From Polytrichum commune (Eukaryota > Streptophyta > Polytrichopsida > Polytrichales > Polytrichaceae), in assembly GCA_950295325.1 (NCBI GenBank), contig OX485805.1:42062758-42126757 (forward strand): DNA of 64,000 nucleotides, written 5' to 3'. Shown here in pieces: positions 14,261 to 27,870 of the stretch. The stretch's first letter is position 1. Every line of letters starts with the position of its first letter. Made by a program: the position numbers and the translations under genes. The notes under the pieces were generated by a model. That model was not told the DNA's origin and did no database searches. It saw only the letters and a list, made by a program, of their open reading frames with translations.

Positions 14261-14299
14261 TGACCATCCCATTCCAATCGAGTTCCCAAAGAATGCTCC

Positions 14300-17065
14300 C
14301 ATGTGAGAACGTGGGAACGTAATCGAAAGGATAGAGAAGGCCGCAAATAGCATTATCCTGTAGAGATGTGGAAAGGCCACTTGCGGAAATATTTCCATTT
14401 ATTTAATAATTAGGAAAAGGCATTTTAGTAGTAATGACTGGGTCTGCGGTGACAGTGTTTTTAACCCCCCCCCCCTCCTCTCCCTCTCCCCATTGGCCAA
14501 CTTTAGCAGTTGTATCAAATGGTTTTGCCCTTTTTATGAAAATGCCAGATTTCTCCCTCCACCTAATATTGCCGGGAAGCGCTGTGCTTTAAATATAAGT
14601 ATATGTATTTTTAGCCTCATATTTTGTATTTTTTTAATGAGGGAGAAAGTCAAGAGCCCGCTCTTTAAACGTAAACTATGTAGACGAACTTGGGCGGTGT
14701 TGTGGGAAGGGGGCCGTAATCAAGAGGCAAGATACAAATTTAGAGCCTTCGTTGAGTTTACGCAGATAGCCCTGAAAAGGTTCGTAACTCAATCAACGAG
14801 TTTTCATGGAGTTTTGTGTGCAAATTATTGTGTCTCTTTCTTCTTATCCATCACTCATGGAGGATTCAAGTCATTCTTCTATTCAAATGCAGCTTATAAT
14901 AGTGGGAACTCTTTTATAAGGTATGTGGCCATACTCCGGCATTTCCACTCCACATACAATTTTGGCCCTAGAATTTGATCAAGGTTTGTCTCACATAAGA
15001 TCCATAACAATATTGTCGTGTGGGACTAACATTGTTTCACGGAATATCCCCCATAATTCAGTTTTGCATGTGGGGGAATATTTCACGGAATACTATCAAT
15101 CCCACAGAACATTGTTATGGATCTTAATAATGTTATGCATCCCATTCGCAGGTGCAATATGTGAATATTAATCATTCATGTTTCATACTCCAAGTAAAAG
15201 TTACAAGAGTTTAGATTGGAAATTAAAAGTCCGAAGTGAAAAAAAAACAAAAAACAAACAAAAACAAAAAACTTCCCAATTGTGCATATTCAATATATTT
15301 TTTATAACCTAAGTTTTTTCTCAAATGCACACCATTTGGGGAAATTGTTGTATTTGTCCTCCTCCCCCCCAAGCCAATTGGTTTACGAGGCCTCGGGGTG
15401 ATTACTATTGGGGGCCATGTCTCCCTCTAATTTTGGAACTTATGCATCAAATTGCACTTTTGTTCTTGTCATATTATTTATGCCGCATGTGATGTTGGGA
15501 TTGGATTTACAATCCACATGTACCTCTATCAAAAGATTGAAATTTAATATGACAATATTTAATTTCCATGACAAGGGTCCTCGTATATTCAAACTGGAAG
15601 GTACATGTGATAGTTAAATGCAAAAATGCTATCCCCTTAGACTTGAACTAGGAACCATACAACACTAGCAAAAGCCAATGGTAAATAACAAACCCATTTA
15701 GTCACTTTAACCATCTAAAAATGAACTTCAAATTGAACTACCTACTACTGGATTTGTTTAACTAACATTGAACCTTCCGACCAATTGAACCAACTATCAA
15801 ATTGAACAAAGCACCATATTGAGCCAACTATCAAAGTACCATGACACCAACTATGTAAGATTGTGTGAAGGATACTAACTGCCATGGAATTAACTTGTGT
15901 GCAACTACCAATCAAAATGAGATTGAAACCAACTAAGTTAGGTCCAAAAAGAATATACATGTTGTACCTCAAATGCTATGCCTACTAGCATTTAAGAATC
16001 TTTGGAAGTGCATCACGGAGGCTCCACAAAATCCAGATTAACTTTGGTGTTCAATATTTGATGTAGAGACCTTTCAGCTCCACAAATGTTGCCTGAAATG
16101 CAATAAAAGCCTCCAACAACACAAAATCATATTGCTTGATGTCATGTCTACTCGCCTCCATCATTTAGTTTAGTGCATTGATTATGATCTTCACAACATG
16201 CAATTCATACCTCGCTGCCTCTCCCTTTCAAGGTAAGCACCATTGTTTTGTTCCATTAGTGATCGCCAATGACAATGCAATAGAAAAAAAAATGAAGATT
16301 GTGACTATAAATTGAAATTGAAGATTATTGAATGCAAAATTGGAGAGGTGAAGTAGATGACATGAACTATGGGAGATTGTGAGTGTAGACTGAGCTTCAC
16401 TTTGAAGTGAAGATTGTTAAATGGAAGAAGAAATGAAGTATACGAGCTAGGTGAATTTGCATAATACCATGTCCATGATCAAGAGGCTCTATACATCAAA
16501 CACATGTGCATGATAGAATGGAGGCTTTACCGTAATGCAAACCCCACACATGGAATCATTCAACCTAAAAAGGGGGTTAGTCATCATGTACTAAGCAAAT
16601 GAGGACCTAAAAGGTAATTATAAACTTACCTTCTCGTTGGTGAGCAAGGACTTTTCATGACGTAGTACTATATGTAATATGTAGGAGTAGGTCTTTATCT
16701 TGGAATAGTCATTCATCTATGTGTAGGATCATGTAGTAGTGTGTCTTCATGTAGGAGTGGGTTGGTTATTTTGGCTACTTTGGTTACTTATATCAAGTAG
16801 CCCACTTCTCCTAATTATGGAACATGCAATTTTATACGAGATGGTTGGCAAATCCGAATCCACTTTAAAGCTAGTGTGAGATGGTTGACAAATTTCAAAT
16901 CTACTCTATATCCATCCTATTCTTGAATATCTTATTCATTATCAAATTGATTATTTTGTGCCCATTAAATGATGACATATGTTCTTTAAGTTTTGAGCAC
17001 ATGTCGTGATGGTATTTGCCCCACTCCCCGCCTCTCAACCCTATTGTTTCTTCCTTGCTATGAAC
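14300..17065. other. Intergenic; one foldback MITE, otherwise nothing recognised
   Basis: Contains a C11 tract at 14465-14475 and the foldback element at 14996-15126. A 161-codon open frame at 14493-14978 starts at TTG and matches nothing I know. The rest is AT-rich. Confidence 0.5.
14996..15126. mobile_element. Foldback MITE, ~131 bp
   Basis: The left arm starts TAAGATCCATAACAAT and continues to GTGTGGGAC. The right arm is its near reverse complement, ending ATTGTTATGGATCTTA. Inner segments (GGAATATCCCCCAT against ATGTGGGGGAATATT) continue the hairpin. No target duplication is clear. Confidence 0.65.
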
Positions 17066-17068
17066 TAA

Positions 17069-17704
17069 GGGCCAAGTTCCATGTACCGGTCCGGTCCGTT
17101 CTTTTGGATGGGTGAGAAACGGGTGACATCATCCAAAAAATGGGTGATGTCACCCGTTTTTTGGAAGGGTACTTCTATGTGGGGTGCCGGTTTATTGGCA
17201 TTTCCTACTTTCTAACTAAATTTGGTGATACGTAAGACATGACACTTTATGAAGGTGACCGGCAATGGAGGTCATCCTCATTGAACTTTTCATATTTGAT
17301 TTGCACATCAATTTCCATACCCCTAATTGATAATTCAATCATCAATATAACTACTACATAAAATGAAATAATTATGTGTTTATTTTAAGGGAATTTAACT
17401 GTAACACCTAAATGATACCAAAATAATATTTTAAATAATAATAATAATATTTATATTTATACCCTAGGTGACCGGCCGATCCGGTCACCATAGCTCTCTA
17501 ACCGGCACATGTCCTTCACGTTACCATTAGGACCGCCGGTCCTTTGGCACCCGTTCTTCCACAACACAAAATGTGGGACACCCATCCATGGGGGGTACCG
17601 GTCCTTGGGTGAGAAGGATGGGCACATGGCACCACCCTCTTTTCACCGGCCCACCCATTTATTTTTGAAAAAAACGAACCGGACCGGCACATGGAACTTG
17701 GCCC
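17069..17704. mobile_element. PIF/Harbinger-type MITE, 636 bp
   Basis: Terminal inverted repeats start GGGCCAAGTTCCATGT and then RCCGGTCCGG at both ends, and the element is flanked by TAA at 17066-17068 and 17705-17707. A TWA duplication with GGGCC termini is the hallmark of Harbinger/Tourist elements. An internal palindrome around 17115-17165 (AAACGGGTGACATCA against TGATGTCACCCGTTT) adds a second hairpin. No transposase is present, so it is non-autonomous. Confidence 0.88.
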
Positions 17705-17707
17705 TAA

Positions 17708-20091
17708 CAGTGGTCTTGAGGATGTTACCACCCTTTTAACATGTTTAAGTGTTACATTATGATGCTCGTTGAAGTGGCTAAAATAGGAAAAAATACCACA
17801 ATTTCTTAACTCCCAAGCAACCCATTTATGCTTAACGCATGAATTCTTCCCTACACTAACTCCACCTAATTCATTCATCCATAATTAAAATAGTCATAAA
17901 CACCCAGTCAATATGGATGTCTACGATAGACATATGAGCCGTGAAATATGTAGATGATTAGAATGTGTAAAAATATGTCAAAGGGGGAAGTGGTAATGTA
18001 TTTTGTTGTGTTGGGAGCGCATGTGAGGGTGTTGACTCCAACCAATAATTGCCACTTCAATGCAAACTTTGCATGAACGTCAAAGATGCTTGTTTTGATT
18101 AAAAAAATGGTTTTTTAATGATTGTGTAAAAATGGTCTTTGTGCTCACATAGACTGTTCAATTTAACATTTAATCACTCTTTAGTTTTTGAGGAATTCTT
18201 TGCATATATGCGGTTAGAAATATGAGAAAATTTACATATTTCACATGCAAGGTGGTTAGCCTACCGTGGTTTGCACATTTTGGCATGAGGATTTGTGGAG
18301 ATGCTCAACTCTTGAGTTGTTCCCATTTAGTGGATCACACAAGGATTATGCTAGATTTCCATGTGAATTTGACTGGTCCAAGGTCTTTTTGGAAAGACAA
18401 AACATGGCGTTTATTGTGCATCTCCTCCTTCAATTGGTATAATCTAAAAGTCCAACAGGTTATGGATGCCCACCCCCCCCCCCCTCGTTAAAGCTCCTCT
18501 CCCATGTTTCAAGATCCTATGAACAAATCCCATTTTAACCTCAAAATGTTCATGAAAATACCACAACCAACATTGAGTGAAATGCACTCTAAACGACCCT
18601 TTCATAGGCTTGGGAAGTCAAGGGTTAAATAAGCCGGTTCTTAGTAGCGCAACACCACTATGTGTGTGTGGTGATTTAAGCATTGGGAAAACTTGGGTCA
18701 CTTTGTGTTAATTCTCGTAAACTCAAGATTTGGGACTAAACTTATGATTTCAAATAACTTTAATGTTACAACAAAAACTTGAATAAAACTCAAATGTTGT
18801 GATTCAAGTCAAACGATATAAAGACTCTATCTATTGTGTTCGATTCTTATTGATGTTAGTAGCACACGTAACATGATGTCCTAATTGCCTAGTTTCACTA
18901 GGAATATTAAACGATGAATCATGAGAGAAATTGCGCATGATGAGAGTTAGAGACCCCAAATCATTCTAGTGGTAACAAATTGGAATGAATGAGTCCTATA
19001 CTTGGTAAGTCTCTTCTTATAAGTCCCTATACTTAAGTGCCCCATTGCTTGAAACCCTACCTTATGACTCTCTATGTAATTTACAAAAAGCCTTATCAAC
19101 TTTAAAGTCAAGTGCCATTACCTACAAGAAAATAATTACTGCAAGTCTAGTGTCCAGTAGTTCAATGCAAGAACTAGGCCTTTAAATTCTATCTTATGCC
19201 AATTATAACTCCGACAATATGTAGAAACTTTTTTAACTACAAGCCGTTCATGGCTCTCTATAGGATACTCATGCAAACTTATCATAATTAAAAGCCATTC
19301 ATAGCCCTCTAGTTGGATACTCATGCAAGCGTAAGGTAGACAAAAGGTAGAGGGTGGTTAATAAAAGTATGAACCCTTATCACTTTGAACCCTTAATACC
19401 TCAAACCCTTAACTTTTACCGATAAAATTTAATACCCTCAAAACTTTTGCATATGGAGTTCAAGCATGGCATACTTTGGTGCATTGGGATCTTGGGATCT
19501 ATTTCATTTTCATAGAAATCATACTTAACGCTTAAAGTGACAGTTTAAGCATCATTTATCATACTCCTTAACATAGTCCAACCTTCATGACGCTTATTGC
19601 AAATTATCTTGTACAAATTGCATGTTTCGTGTTAATTGTTCTATATCTTAGAAGAAGCAAGTTGGTCATAGGTTGTTTGCCTTGTACTTAAGTCCCCCTC
19701 AACCTTGTTATTAATTGCTAGCAAGATACATAAGTCCCCCTTTCTTTAGTGTCATTGTCAATCCATTTATAACCACAATAAATATGGAATAAATGCATGA
19801 AATATAAAGTCCGTTGAACATTGTCCATTCCAATAGGGAGTTGAACCCCAAAGTTGTTGCCGACTACAACTGGGAATCTCTAGGGACACCACAAAGTTAG
19901 TATGCATGTGATAGAGAGAATGCCCAATTCAATTCAACATATACATGGCCATAGGCGAAGGAGACTCATGGTTTGTAATGAAGGCTCAATGGTTTATAAA
20001 AATTGTTGTCATCTTCAAAGTCTACCACACCCTCATTTTACGAGCCTACCACACTTTGATGTTCACTATCAGTTGTTGTGGCTAGGAGTTA
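17708..20091. other. Intergenic; no gene recognised
   Basis: AT-rich DNA with a C12 tract at 18473-18484 and a small direct repeat near 19242-19330 (AAGCC-TTCAT-GC-CTCTA then GGATACTCATGCAA, twice). No open frame resembles a known protein. Confidence 0.5.
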
Positions 20092-21083
20092 CAAAATTTG
20101 ACTCTTGATCACATCATCTAGTTTATATATGGTAATGCCTCCATTTTGTTGATGTGATGCTTGTTGCATAGCAAAATTAGTAGCACGCATAGGGTGAGAA
20201 AATATGAAAGCTTTCCCTTTGTCTTTTTCTAGGATATATGAAGTGTTGAGTTTACCTGGTTTCTTGTAGTAAGACCTTCTACAATGTCATCTCCCTTTCC
20301 TATGCTTTGTTTGTAAGTGCATGTCTTCTTCTCATCGTCTATATAAACATAGAGTTGAGAGGTACACTTTAAGATCCAAAAAACATCATTATCTCCATTG
20401 CTTATTATAGTTTGGACAACAAAATTGTTTCCAACATTAAGCATTGAGATAAGGCAATTGGATTTGCCATCATCTGAACAATATTCAACATCGGATTCAA
20501 CATCATCTACATAGTCAACTACATAAGGTTCAAGGGTGATCAACTTCCAATTGTTAATATGTGATATGTTGGGGTAGACTCCAACACCACTTAACACACA
20601 AACAAAACACATATATGTATAAACATGAGTCTCTATGAGGGCATTGTCAGTATCAACCAATCATGCAATTCTTACTCGTGGGCCCTCACCTGGACCACTC
20701 CCCAACCCTTTATTACCTATATTGACAATCTAACCTATCTACAATTGGCGTCTCATGTCAATGTTGTCCCATTTCTAGGTAAGTTTGCCACAAAATACTA
20801 AGAAGTCAATAATGACATTAAATGAACTTTAAAATTTGACAACATGTAGGAGAATGACATCATACATTATAAAGAACTCACAAAATGATATGAAGAGCCA
20901 CAAAATAAAGAGAATGCTGACCTTGTAGATGGAGGAACTATGGTCTTTGTCGACACTTATGCAAAACCACCAACCACCTATGTATGTGTGGAATGTCATG
21001 TATCGACTTTGGACACACATGGTATAATCTCTATTATAGTCATAATGGTAGTGGACACAAAGATTGCCATCACCGTGGACCAT
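20092..21083 (-). pseudogene. Frameshifted relic of an unrecognised coding sequence
   Basis: I do not recognise the family. A 143-codon open frame (20660-20229) holds an acidic segment WKLITLEPYVVDYVDDVESD, then GNNFVVQTI, FWILKCTSQLYVY and SIGKGDDIVEGL. Near 20273 the sense continues in another frame, with YYKKPGKLNTSYILEKDKGK and later NFAMQQASHQQNGGITIY, running to a stop at about 20092. A separate upstream exon-like piece (21083-20922) contains DYNRDYTMCVQSRYMTFHTY and GGWWFCISVDKDHSSSIYK and ends at a good donor (AAG|GTCAGC). The amino-acid composition of the joined frames looks protein-like rather than random. Most likely a decayed gene or captured gene fragment. Confidence 0.45.
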
Positions 21084-24000
21084 GATTCATTTGGATACAA
21101 TTTTCTCTAGTGACGGAGAATGGGGGGGGGGGGGGAATCATTTTGATCAAGAAAAAAAATTATGCTTTAAGACTTGTATAGGTGAATCTCTTCAATATAT
21201 TATACATAATATATCAAGAGTTATGTGTCAAGTTTATTTCTATTGCGATTCCACTAGGTTTCTTGCAAATTACTAATCTTCAAATAAGTTTAAAATATTT
21301 TTGGGACATTATAGGGTCCAACTCACAAGTAATTATTTGGCATGAAAAAATAATAGAGGAACTCACCAACATCTGTTCCCATGGTTTGAACATTCTTTCT
21401 AATCTCGTGTTGCCATGTACCAAGGGGAGGGAGTGGATCTACAATTTCAAAGGCTGAAATAATTGGGAGAGGAGATTAGCACATCACTTACCTTAAGTGT
21501 CAAAATACCCAAAATTATTTGCAAGTGGTTATCAAACATATTCTCTCTCTTTGTAAAACACATTTTCTTTGTTTCTTTCACTTGGAACTAGCAAAATTTT
21601 ATACCACCTCCAACAAACAGATGGTAGTAGTATATAAGCATGTGTGTTTGGTAGACATTAACCTACGAGGATAGTTGCGTGATAAATGTAAATATGTCAC
21701 TAGGGCCCCTCTCAAGGTAGACCAAAAGATTGAGTATCACATGGACACGGATGATATAAGTTTGTCACATAGACATCAATGAATGCATAGATCTAAAGGC
21801 ATTGGGAAAGTTAATGATGGAGGAAAATACGTGTCTCCAAAGCAAGACTGCTAGGTTTAGAGAAGTTGCCAAAAAGAACGTTGGTTTGAGCCACCAATAG
21901 GATTGCATCATACAAGCTTTTGGAGATGCATACATAAGCAAGCCCTATTCTAGCTTGAATCTTGGTTTTCTAAAACACGCACTCAATTGTATCTTGGGTC
22001 TCACTTTCTTGGTCCAAACGTCCAAATCATTGGTGTTTCCGTCTCAAGTGATGCCATGAGTGTACCACCACTATTGAGTTTTCTTGGTTTCAGACCCTCA
22101 CAAAGGCTTGTAAGGACATCTCCCCCTTAAGACACATCTCTTTACATAACATTATTCAACCATTGTACAACTCACTCCTTTCAAAAAATATTATTATTCA
22201 ATGTCTCATAATGAGCATGCAACTTTGATATTGTAGATCTAGATCTTCATTTGAAGATGTCGAGTGCTTCTTGTTTTGATTTTAGAAAGAGAGAGAGGTG
22301 CTTCACCTTTGACCATAGATTTACACTTGTGTGGTCATATGTTCTAACTTGGACTATTCTAACTTGCTTACTCTATACATAAAATATTGGAAGAGAGGTG
22401 AAGGACTATGTTGTGAAGGAATGTTATGTGCAAAATGAGAAGCCAACTACATATATTATGGTAATTATTGTGAGCAAGTATATACCATAGCACCTTTACC
22501 ATATGGGCTATTAATAAACAGACAATCATTGGAAGTTATATTTTGTAGAATCGACAATCCCGGATTTAAAGGAAAGTCCGAATTGTCCCATATTAATTTT
22601 AAAATTTTAAAAAATAAAATTACCAACAAATTTGGTTTTCTTAAAAATAGTTTAATTAGTGCCAAAGTTGTAAAGGTATTATGGCGGTGTTATCTTGGTC
22701 CAACATATACACATCACACAAAGAAATAGTGTCCAATCTTAATTATATTTGAATCTCCAACCACTCACAATAATGCTATTTTCACTTCTCTTTATAGATA
22801 AACAATCAAATGATGCAAGTTATTGAGAGTGCATATTAAATATCTTAATCTCACTTTCTAAACTCCAAAGATGAGGGACTTTAAAGAAAGAAAAGAAGAA
22901 AAGAAGAAAAGATGAAATCTTTGAATGGCTAAGAGTTAGGTGACGGTTGCATAAACATGTTAGGGTTGAAAATGAAGACGGAAAGGAGGGGGGGGGGTTA
23001 ATTACCAACTTGATACATACCTAATAGACATTATAAGATCATTTTGTCTTGATAATAAGACGAGATAATGCTCACCACCACTCTAGTTGTATTCAAGCAT
23101 GTTGCACGAGGGTTTTAGCTATCGACGTTGTAACTGATTGATTCCTCGATAAAATCTAACACCACCATGCGACCAAAATCTGATACTGCATAACCTCTTT
23201 AAAACTCGTAATATTCCTACATGAAACAACCAATTGGATTCCCTGAACTTGCTTAGTTACAGATGAAACAGTTGAGTTTGCAAAATAACCGGTTGAATTT
23301 CAAGACTACAGGAAAATTATCCATCATTGTAGAGGAATCTATGAAATATATCAAGAATCATCAAAGAAAACCCTAAAGATCACAACATGTAACCAGTCGG
23401 ATTTGGACACAATAGGACATTGACTGCCCAGTGCCCAAACATCATAAAGTTGCTCCTAAATGGTATGGTACATGAAATCTAGACGTATAAAATTCTTATT
23501 GAGGTATGTGATGCCCATAAGTCTATACAGTTTTGAACACAGTTCATCTTATTTTCAAAGAGAAATTAGCATCAAATAAGGTTAATTTAAAAATGTTATG
23601 GATTCTGTCAACGTTATGCCACAATTCTGTACATCAAAGTGCTTGAACCAATACACAATGTTCACTTGTGTTAATTTCCGATGGTGGAATGAAAAACTCC
23701 TTTAAAAAGTCATGTACTGGAATATGAAAGCTAGATGTAAGTAATGACTTGCATTCACGACTAGAAATTGTTTCACTTCCATGGGTAACATATATATGTA
23801 GGATGAGGGCATGTCTACACTAGAGACCAAGACCACATGGATTTTCTTTTGGTCGTGGTCTTCAAATTGCCAACCGTGACCACAAAAAGACCTATATCAG
23901 TTTCTCCTCACGGCTCTTGGACAAGTGTGTAAAACAACCGTAAGACCTTGCCAAGATGACAACATGATTTTGTCACCTCCACAATATTTGGGGCCTAGCC

Positions 24001-24235
24001 ATCATCTCACAAATTCAAAAACCATCACAAACAAGATTACTCACACAGGCTTGAACAATCACAATTTATTGCATTGTAGAAGCAATTGTACAACCCACAT
24101 TTCATTTTCAAAATATATTTTCAATATAAAATAATAATAATGGCCTTCATTATGTATCTTATTCTTAAATGTGATATTCGTAACTTTAGGGAGATGGCAA
24201 AACCATAATTGTTTCTTCCTATAGGGAATGCACAT
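21084..24235. other. Intergenic; no gene recognised
   Basis: AT-rich with G14 (21122-21135) and G10 (22988-22997) tracts. Only short open frames of low complexity. Nothing else supportable. Confidence 0.5.
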
Positions 24236-24357
24236 TGCACATAACATTACTCAATGTTGTGGTCTGCTATGCGGATCATGGGAATATAACCATGGGATTC
24301 TGAGAGCTTATCCCCATGGTCATAAAACATAACCAAAGCACTAAGTAATGTTATGCA
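24236..24357. mobile_element. Small foldback MITE candidate (~120 bp)
   Basis: GCACATAACATTACT at the left end is mirrored by AGTAATGTTATGCAT at the right, and inner parts (GGAATATAACC against GGTTATGTTTTATG) pair weakly. The motif ATAACATTATTCAA recurs alone near 22145, 30180, 30715 and 31890, suggesting a family. Confidence 0.4.
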
Positions 24358-24639
24358 TGTTATGCATATCCAATGGGGTTAATATATTTGGAAACCATTA
24401 ATTTAATTAAATATATGTATACACCCCTACCTCTTTCATACAACACTTAATAATACAACAACCTTGAGATAAGTGACACGAATTTTATCACCCAAACTTT
24501 CCAGTTACAATCTACCTATATAATGCAACTACGACATCGTACCCCACTCTGGTCCTGGACCGTACAGCAAACCCAACATGACTTCATGAAATATCTTATG
24601 ACAAAAAGCATAGTAATTATATTTCGTCTCTGGTCTATT

Positions 24640-27600
24640 CATGGCATTGGAGAGGGCATTCACTTCTTGGCAAACTTTACACTTCGATTCATTTCACAGA
24701 AGGCATCCACAGGAGGGGCTATATGTCAGAGCACTACATTGACAACTTGAATGTAAACGCAAAGAGTTGTAGTGTTTCAAGACGGGGCCAAACATAACCA
24801 CACCAGAAATTGTTTGCATCAGCGATTGAGCATAAGATCGTGCGCCCATGTTTAGTACAACTTTGACCCAGGTATTTGGAAGTTTCCATTTGCTATTCGA
24901 GATTTAGTATTTCATCCAGTGCTTCAAATCTTAATATTCTAAAGGGAAGCAGCATTGCTTTTCAATACGCAAATTAACAGAAGTACTGATGTACCATAAA
25001 CTTGTAGCATGTTAAAGGCATCTGGTTTGTGATTGAATTTCATCCCTACCATAGAGTCTGTTTCAGGAACATGTCAGCTAAAGAAAAAAACTTCCATTGG
25101 TATGGAATTCTTAATGACCTTCAACTAAAGACACCCACAAAATCCGTCGCCCACACTCTCTCATTCTACGTACTGTGGAGTACCAAATTTTAAGGGAAAA
25201 GATAAAACCTATAAATGCCAGAGATAAAACACACATGAACCAGAAGTGTTCAAATCATAACAATCTACTTGAGATCTGTCACTACAGTTGAGAATAGGTA
25301 GGAAGGTGACAGAACAGGAATATTTGACACAACCCACACGCACAATATACATGAGTGCTTGGTTCTTGACTCAAATATAATCTAGAAACACCAGAGGAAG
25401 CACCAAATCTATACATTGATATAATGGTTCATTGAACTTTCACAGGAAAAACATGGTCAAGGGATGTCATATGTCATATAATTCACTCGATACCTGGAAT
25501 TTCCTACTCAAAATTGAAGGATTACCTTAACATTTTCTTTCAATTCCACACATCTCTATTACATAGAATTAGCCATAAATCTTCGGAAACCACTTCACAC
25601 TCTCCAGTTGCTTCACAAGACGCTAGAACCTGGCCGGAATGATTTGAGTAATAATATGGACTGTGCCAAATGTAAACCCTTTCTCCAGAAAACTGGAGTG
25701 AATACTCCTTGTATGTATTTTCTCAATACAACTTGTAATTGATTCGTAAGACCACAAGACTAAAAATGTCTATGAGAAATAGAAACCTGTTCGAATCAGC
25801 TATCATCTATTCAATCTGGAGCAACCCTCAATGCAGCAGATGTGCTGTGTACAAAAATAAATTAATTGATGTACCCTACCTTAAATTCAAAGCAGATTCA
25901 CAAGTCAACCTCTTGAGGCCTTACTGAAAGTCAAGGAACAGAACAGTAACAGAACGAACGAGGATCCAGCTCCACTGGAATTCCTCATCACAGACCAATC
26001 AAGGGTTGCTCATCGCAACATTATCACAAAGACGGTTTATCTAGTCAGGGGCTGAGAGCTATCTCCATGACCATTTCGTGCAACACTGGTCCACTCACAA
26101 TCTCGCCATATCCTACAGTCCAAGGCACATGTCTTTGTAGATACCCTTCACAAGGGCACCTAGTGTTACCTGCAACCGGTTGGCCTGCCCCTCCCAGTAC
26201 AGACTTTTCAGATGGGCGCAATCACAAGGTATTAACTTACTCGTCTCATGCATGTGTGTATACATGAGCTCCATCTATTTAGCACGCTCCTTGATCACCT
26301 CCATATCCATCTCGGTGGGGTCTGTGGCTTGCAATTCATAGTGCACACCATCCAGCTCCCTCCTGAACCTGTCCTTTGAGCTCGCATAAATCATCTTGGC
26401 CTTCACACGTGACGTATCTGGAGACCTGAACAATACAAACACGTGTTTTAAACAAACATTGCGACGGACAGCATTTTACGCAGCCAGTTATTCAAATAAG
26501 AGAAATGTAAGATACCACAATTTATAACAAGTCTACACAATAAGAAATAGAGATCAATGGTTTTCTGAAAACTGTTGAATCCCCTGAAACACAATCACCA
26601 TAACTCACCGGCTAAAACCCCTGAATTATATACAGGACATTATGCAAAAAATTATACAGAAAACGTCCCAGATAATTTGAATTAAGAGGACAAGAGAACA
26701 GATGTTGAGCAACTAATGATAAAAGGGCAATGCACAAAGATGAGATGGTGTATGAAGTAAGGCGAAGGGGCCGTACACTCCAAATGAACAAAATCGACAA
26801 ATAAGGATACTACGTTCTTGGTAAGCTGAAAAGAGTGGTACAGATACAATAACTGTCCAGCATACTGCGGAGAACTTATAAAGAAACATAACGTAAAATA
26901 CGGACAAAGCTGATCTGGATTTCAAGGTGCCCTAGCACTCCTCAAATAATTCCAACATAATACACGTGCCAGACTCTTCAGTAGATGCACGGATCTTCAA
27001 TAACGAGCCCTGCTTTTAACGCATTCTTTTGCAACAAAGTCGCCAACTTAATCGACCATCTCCCGTTCCCCTTAACTTCTAATGGCCTTCGGATCCTTAC
27101 CACGCGATGAAGAAAATCTTGCTCTTCTGGCAGTTGTCCTCGGTCGTGAAGTCGAAATCGTACACGCCGTACCTACAATCGCTCTCCGGCAGAGCCGATG
27201 CGAACTCCTCGTAAGTCGCATCCGGCCCGCCGAACTTCTCCACCGTAATCTGCTGCGCCTTCTCGTCAATCTTGAACACGATGAACCGGAACGCCTTCTT
27301 CCTCTTCAACTCCATAAACTTCAGTTTGCACTCATCACTCACTGCCATCCCCGACGCTGCGTTCGCCTGCCATGCACCAACACAAACCCCAATCCCGCCA
27401 TCAGCCTCTACGCAACCCCCTTCTCCGCCCCTACCCACGCTCCCACTCCACTAACAACTCACACACACACCTTCTCACAGCATACTCCCACCTACAAATC
27501 CACCGCTACGCCGACAAACGCACAGAAGATCTCACCATATAAAACGAAAATTGTGGCGTTCTGTTCACGCGGACTCAAAGTTGCAAAGGGCCTTACCATA

Positions 27601-27870
27601 TTGCCGCGCTACCAGGTGACTCGGAGAAGCGGTTGGGGCGATCAGGAGGTGGAGGAGCAGCAGCAGCAGCGACAGAGATTGCGAGTGATGAAGCAATGCA
27701 AAATGCGAGACTGCGAAGGCAGCCAGCCTGGGGTTGTGGAGCCTCCGGCGACGCGTGAGTATAGTTCCCTTCTCTTGGCCTCCCTGGTTGGGCTGCTGAG
27801 TTTGCAGAACGAGAGGGAGAGCACCGCAGCCATTGAGGGGCATGGGGGCCGGTGTCGTGGCGTCCCTGAC
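24640..27870. repeat. Duplicated block, copy A (carries ADF gene A)
   Basis: Matches 38460-42290 in the same orientation. From about 25676 to 27830 the copies are nearly identical apart from one ~264-base indel. From 24640 to 25675 they share only patchy similarity, for example CACAGGAGGGGC and CATCAGCTAAAGAAA. The identity step is abrupt near CTTTCTCCAGAAAACTGG. The block ends about 260 bases upstream of the ATG. Confidence 0.9.
26275..27599 (-). CDS. Actin-depolymerizing factor (ADF/cofilin), copy A
   Basis: Small cytosolic protein that binds G- and F-actin and accelerates filament severing and turnover. Exons are 27599-27597 (ATG only), 27366-27101 and 26425-26275, giving 139 residues, the standard plant length. 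A first coding exon of just the initiator Met is typical of plant ADF genes. Seen: N-terminus [17 protein letters not shown] with Ser6 as the family's phospho-regulated site, [24 protein letters not shown], the actin-binding helix region [30 protein letters not shown], and C-terminal [11 protein letters not shown]. All introns are GT-AG, with exon 2 to 3 joining inside a Trp codon. The predicted protein is identical to copy B 14.4 kb away. Intact and probably functional. Confidence 0.97.

Noticed and set aside
14493-14978. 161-codon plus-strand open frame
   Set aside because: Begins at TTG, no family resemblance, overlaps MITE-bearing intergenic DNA.
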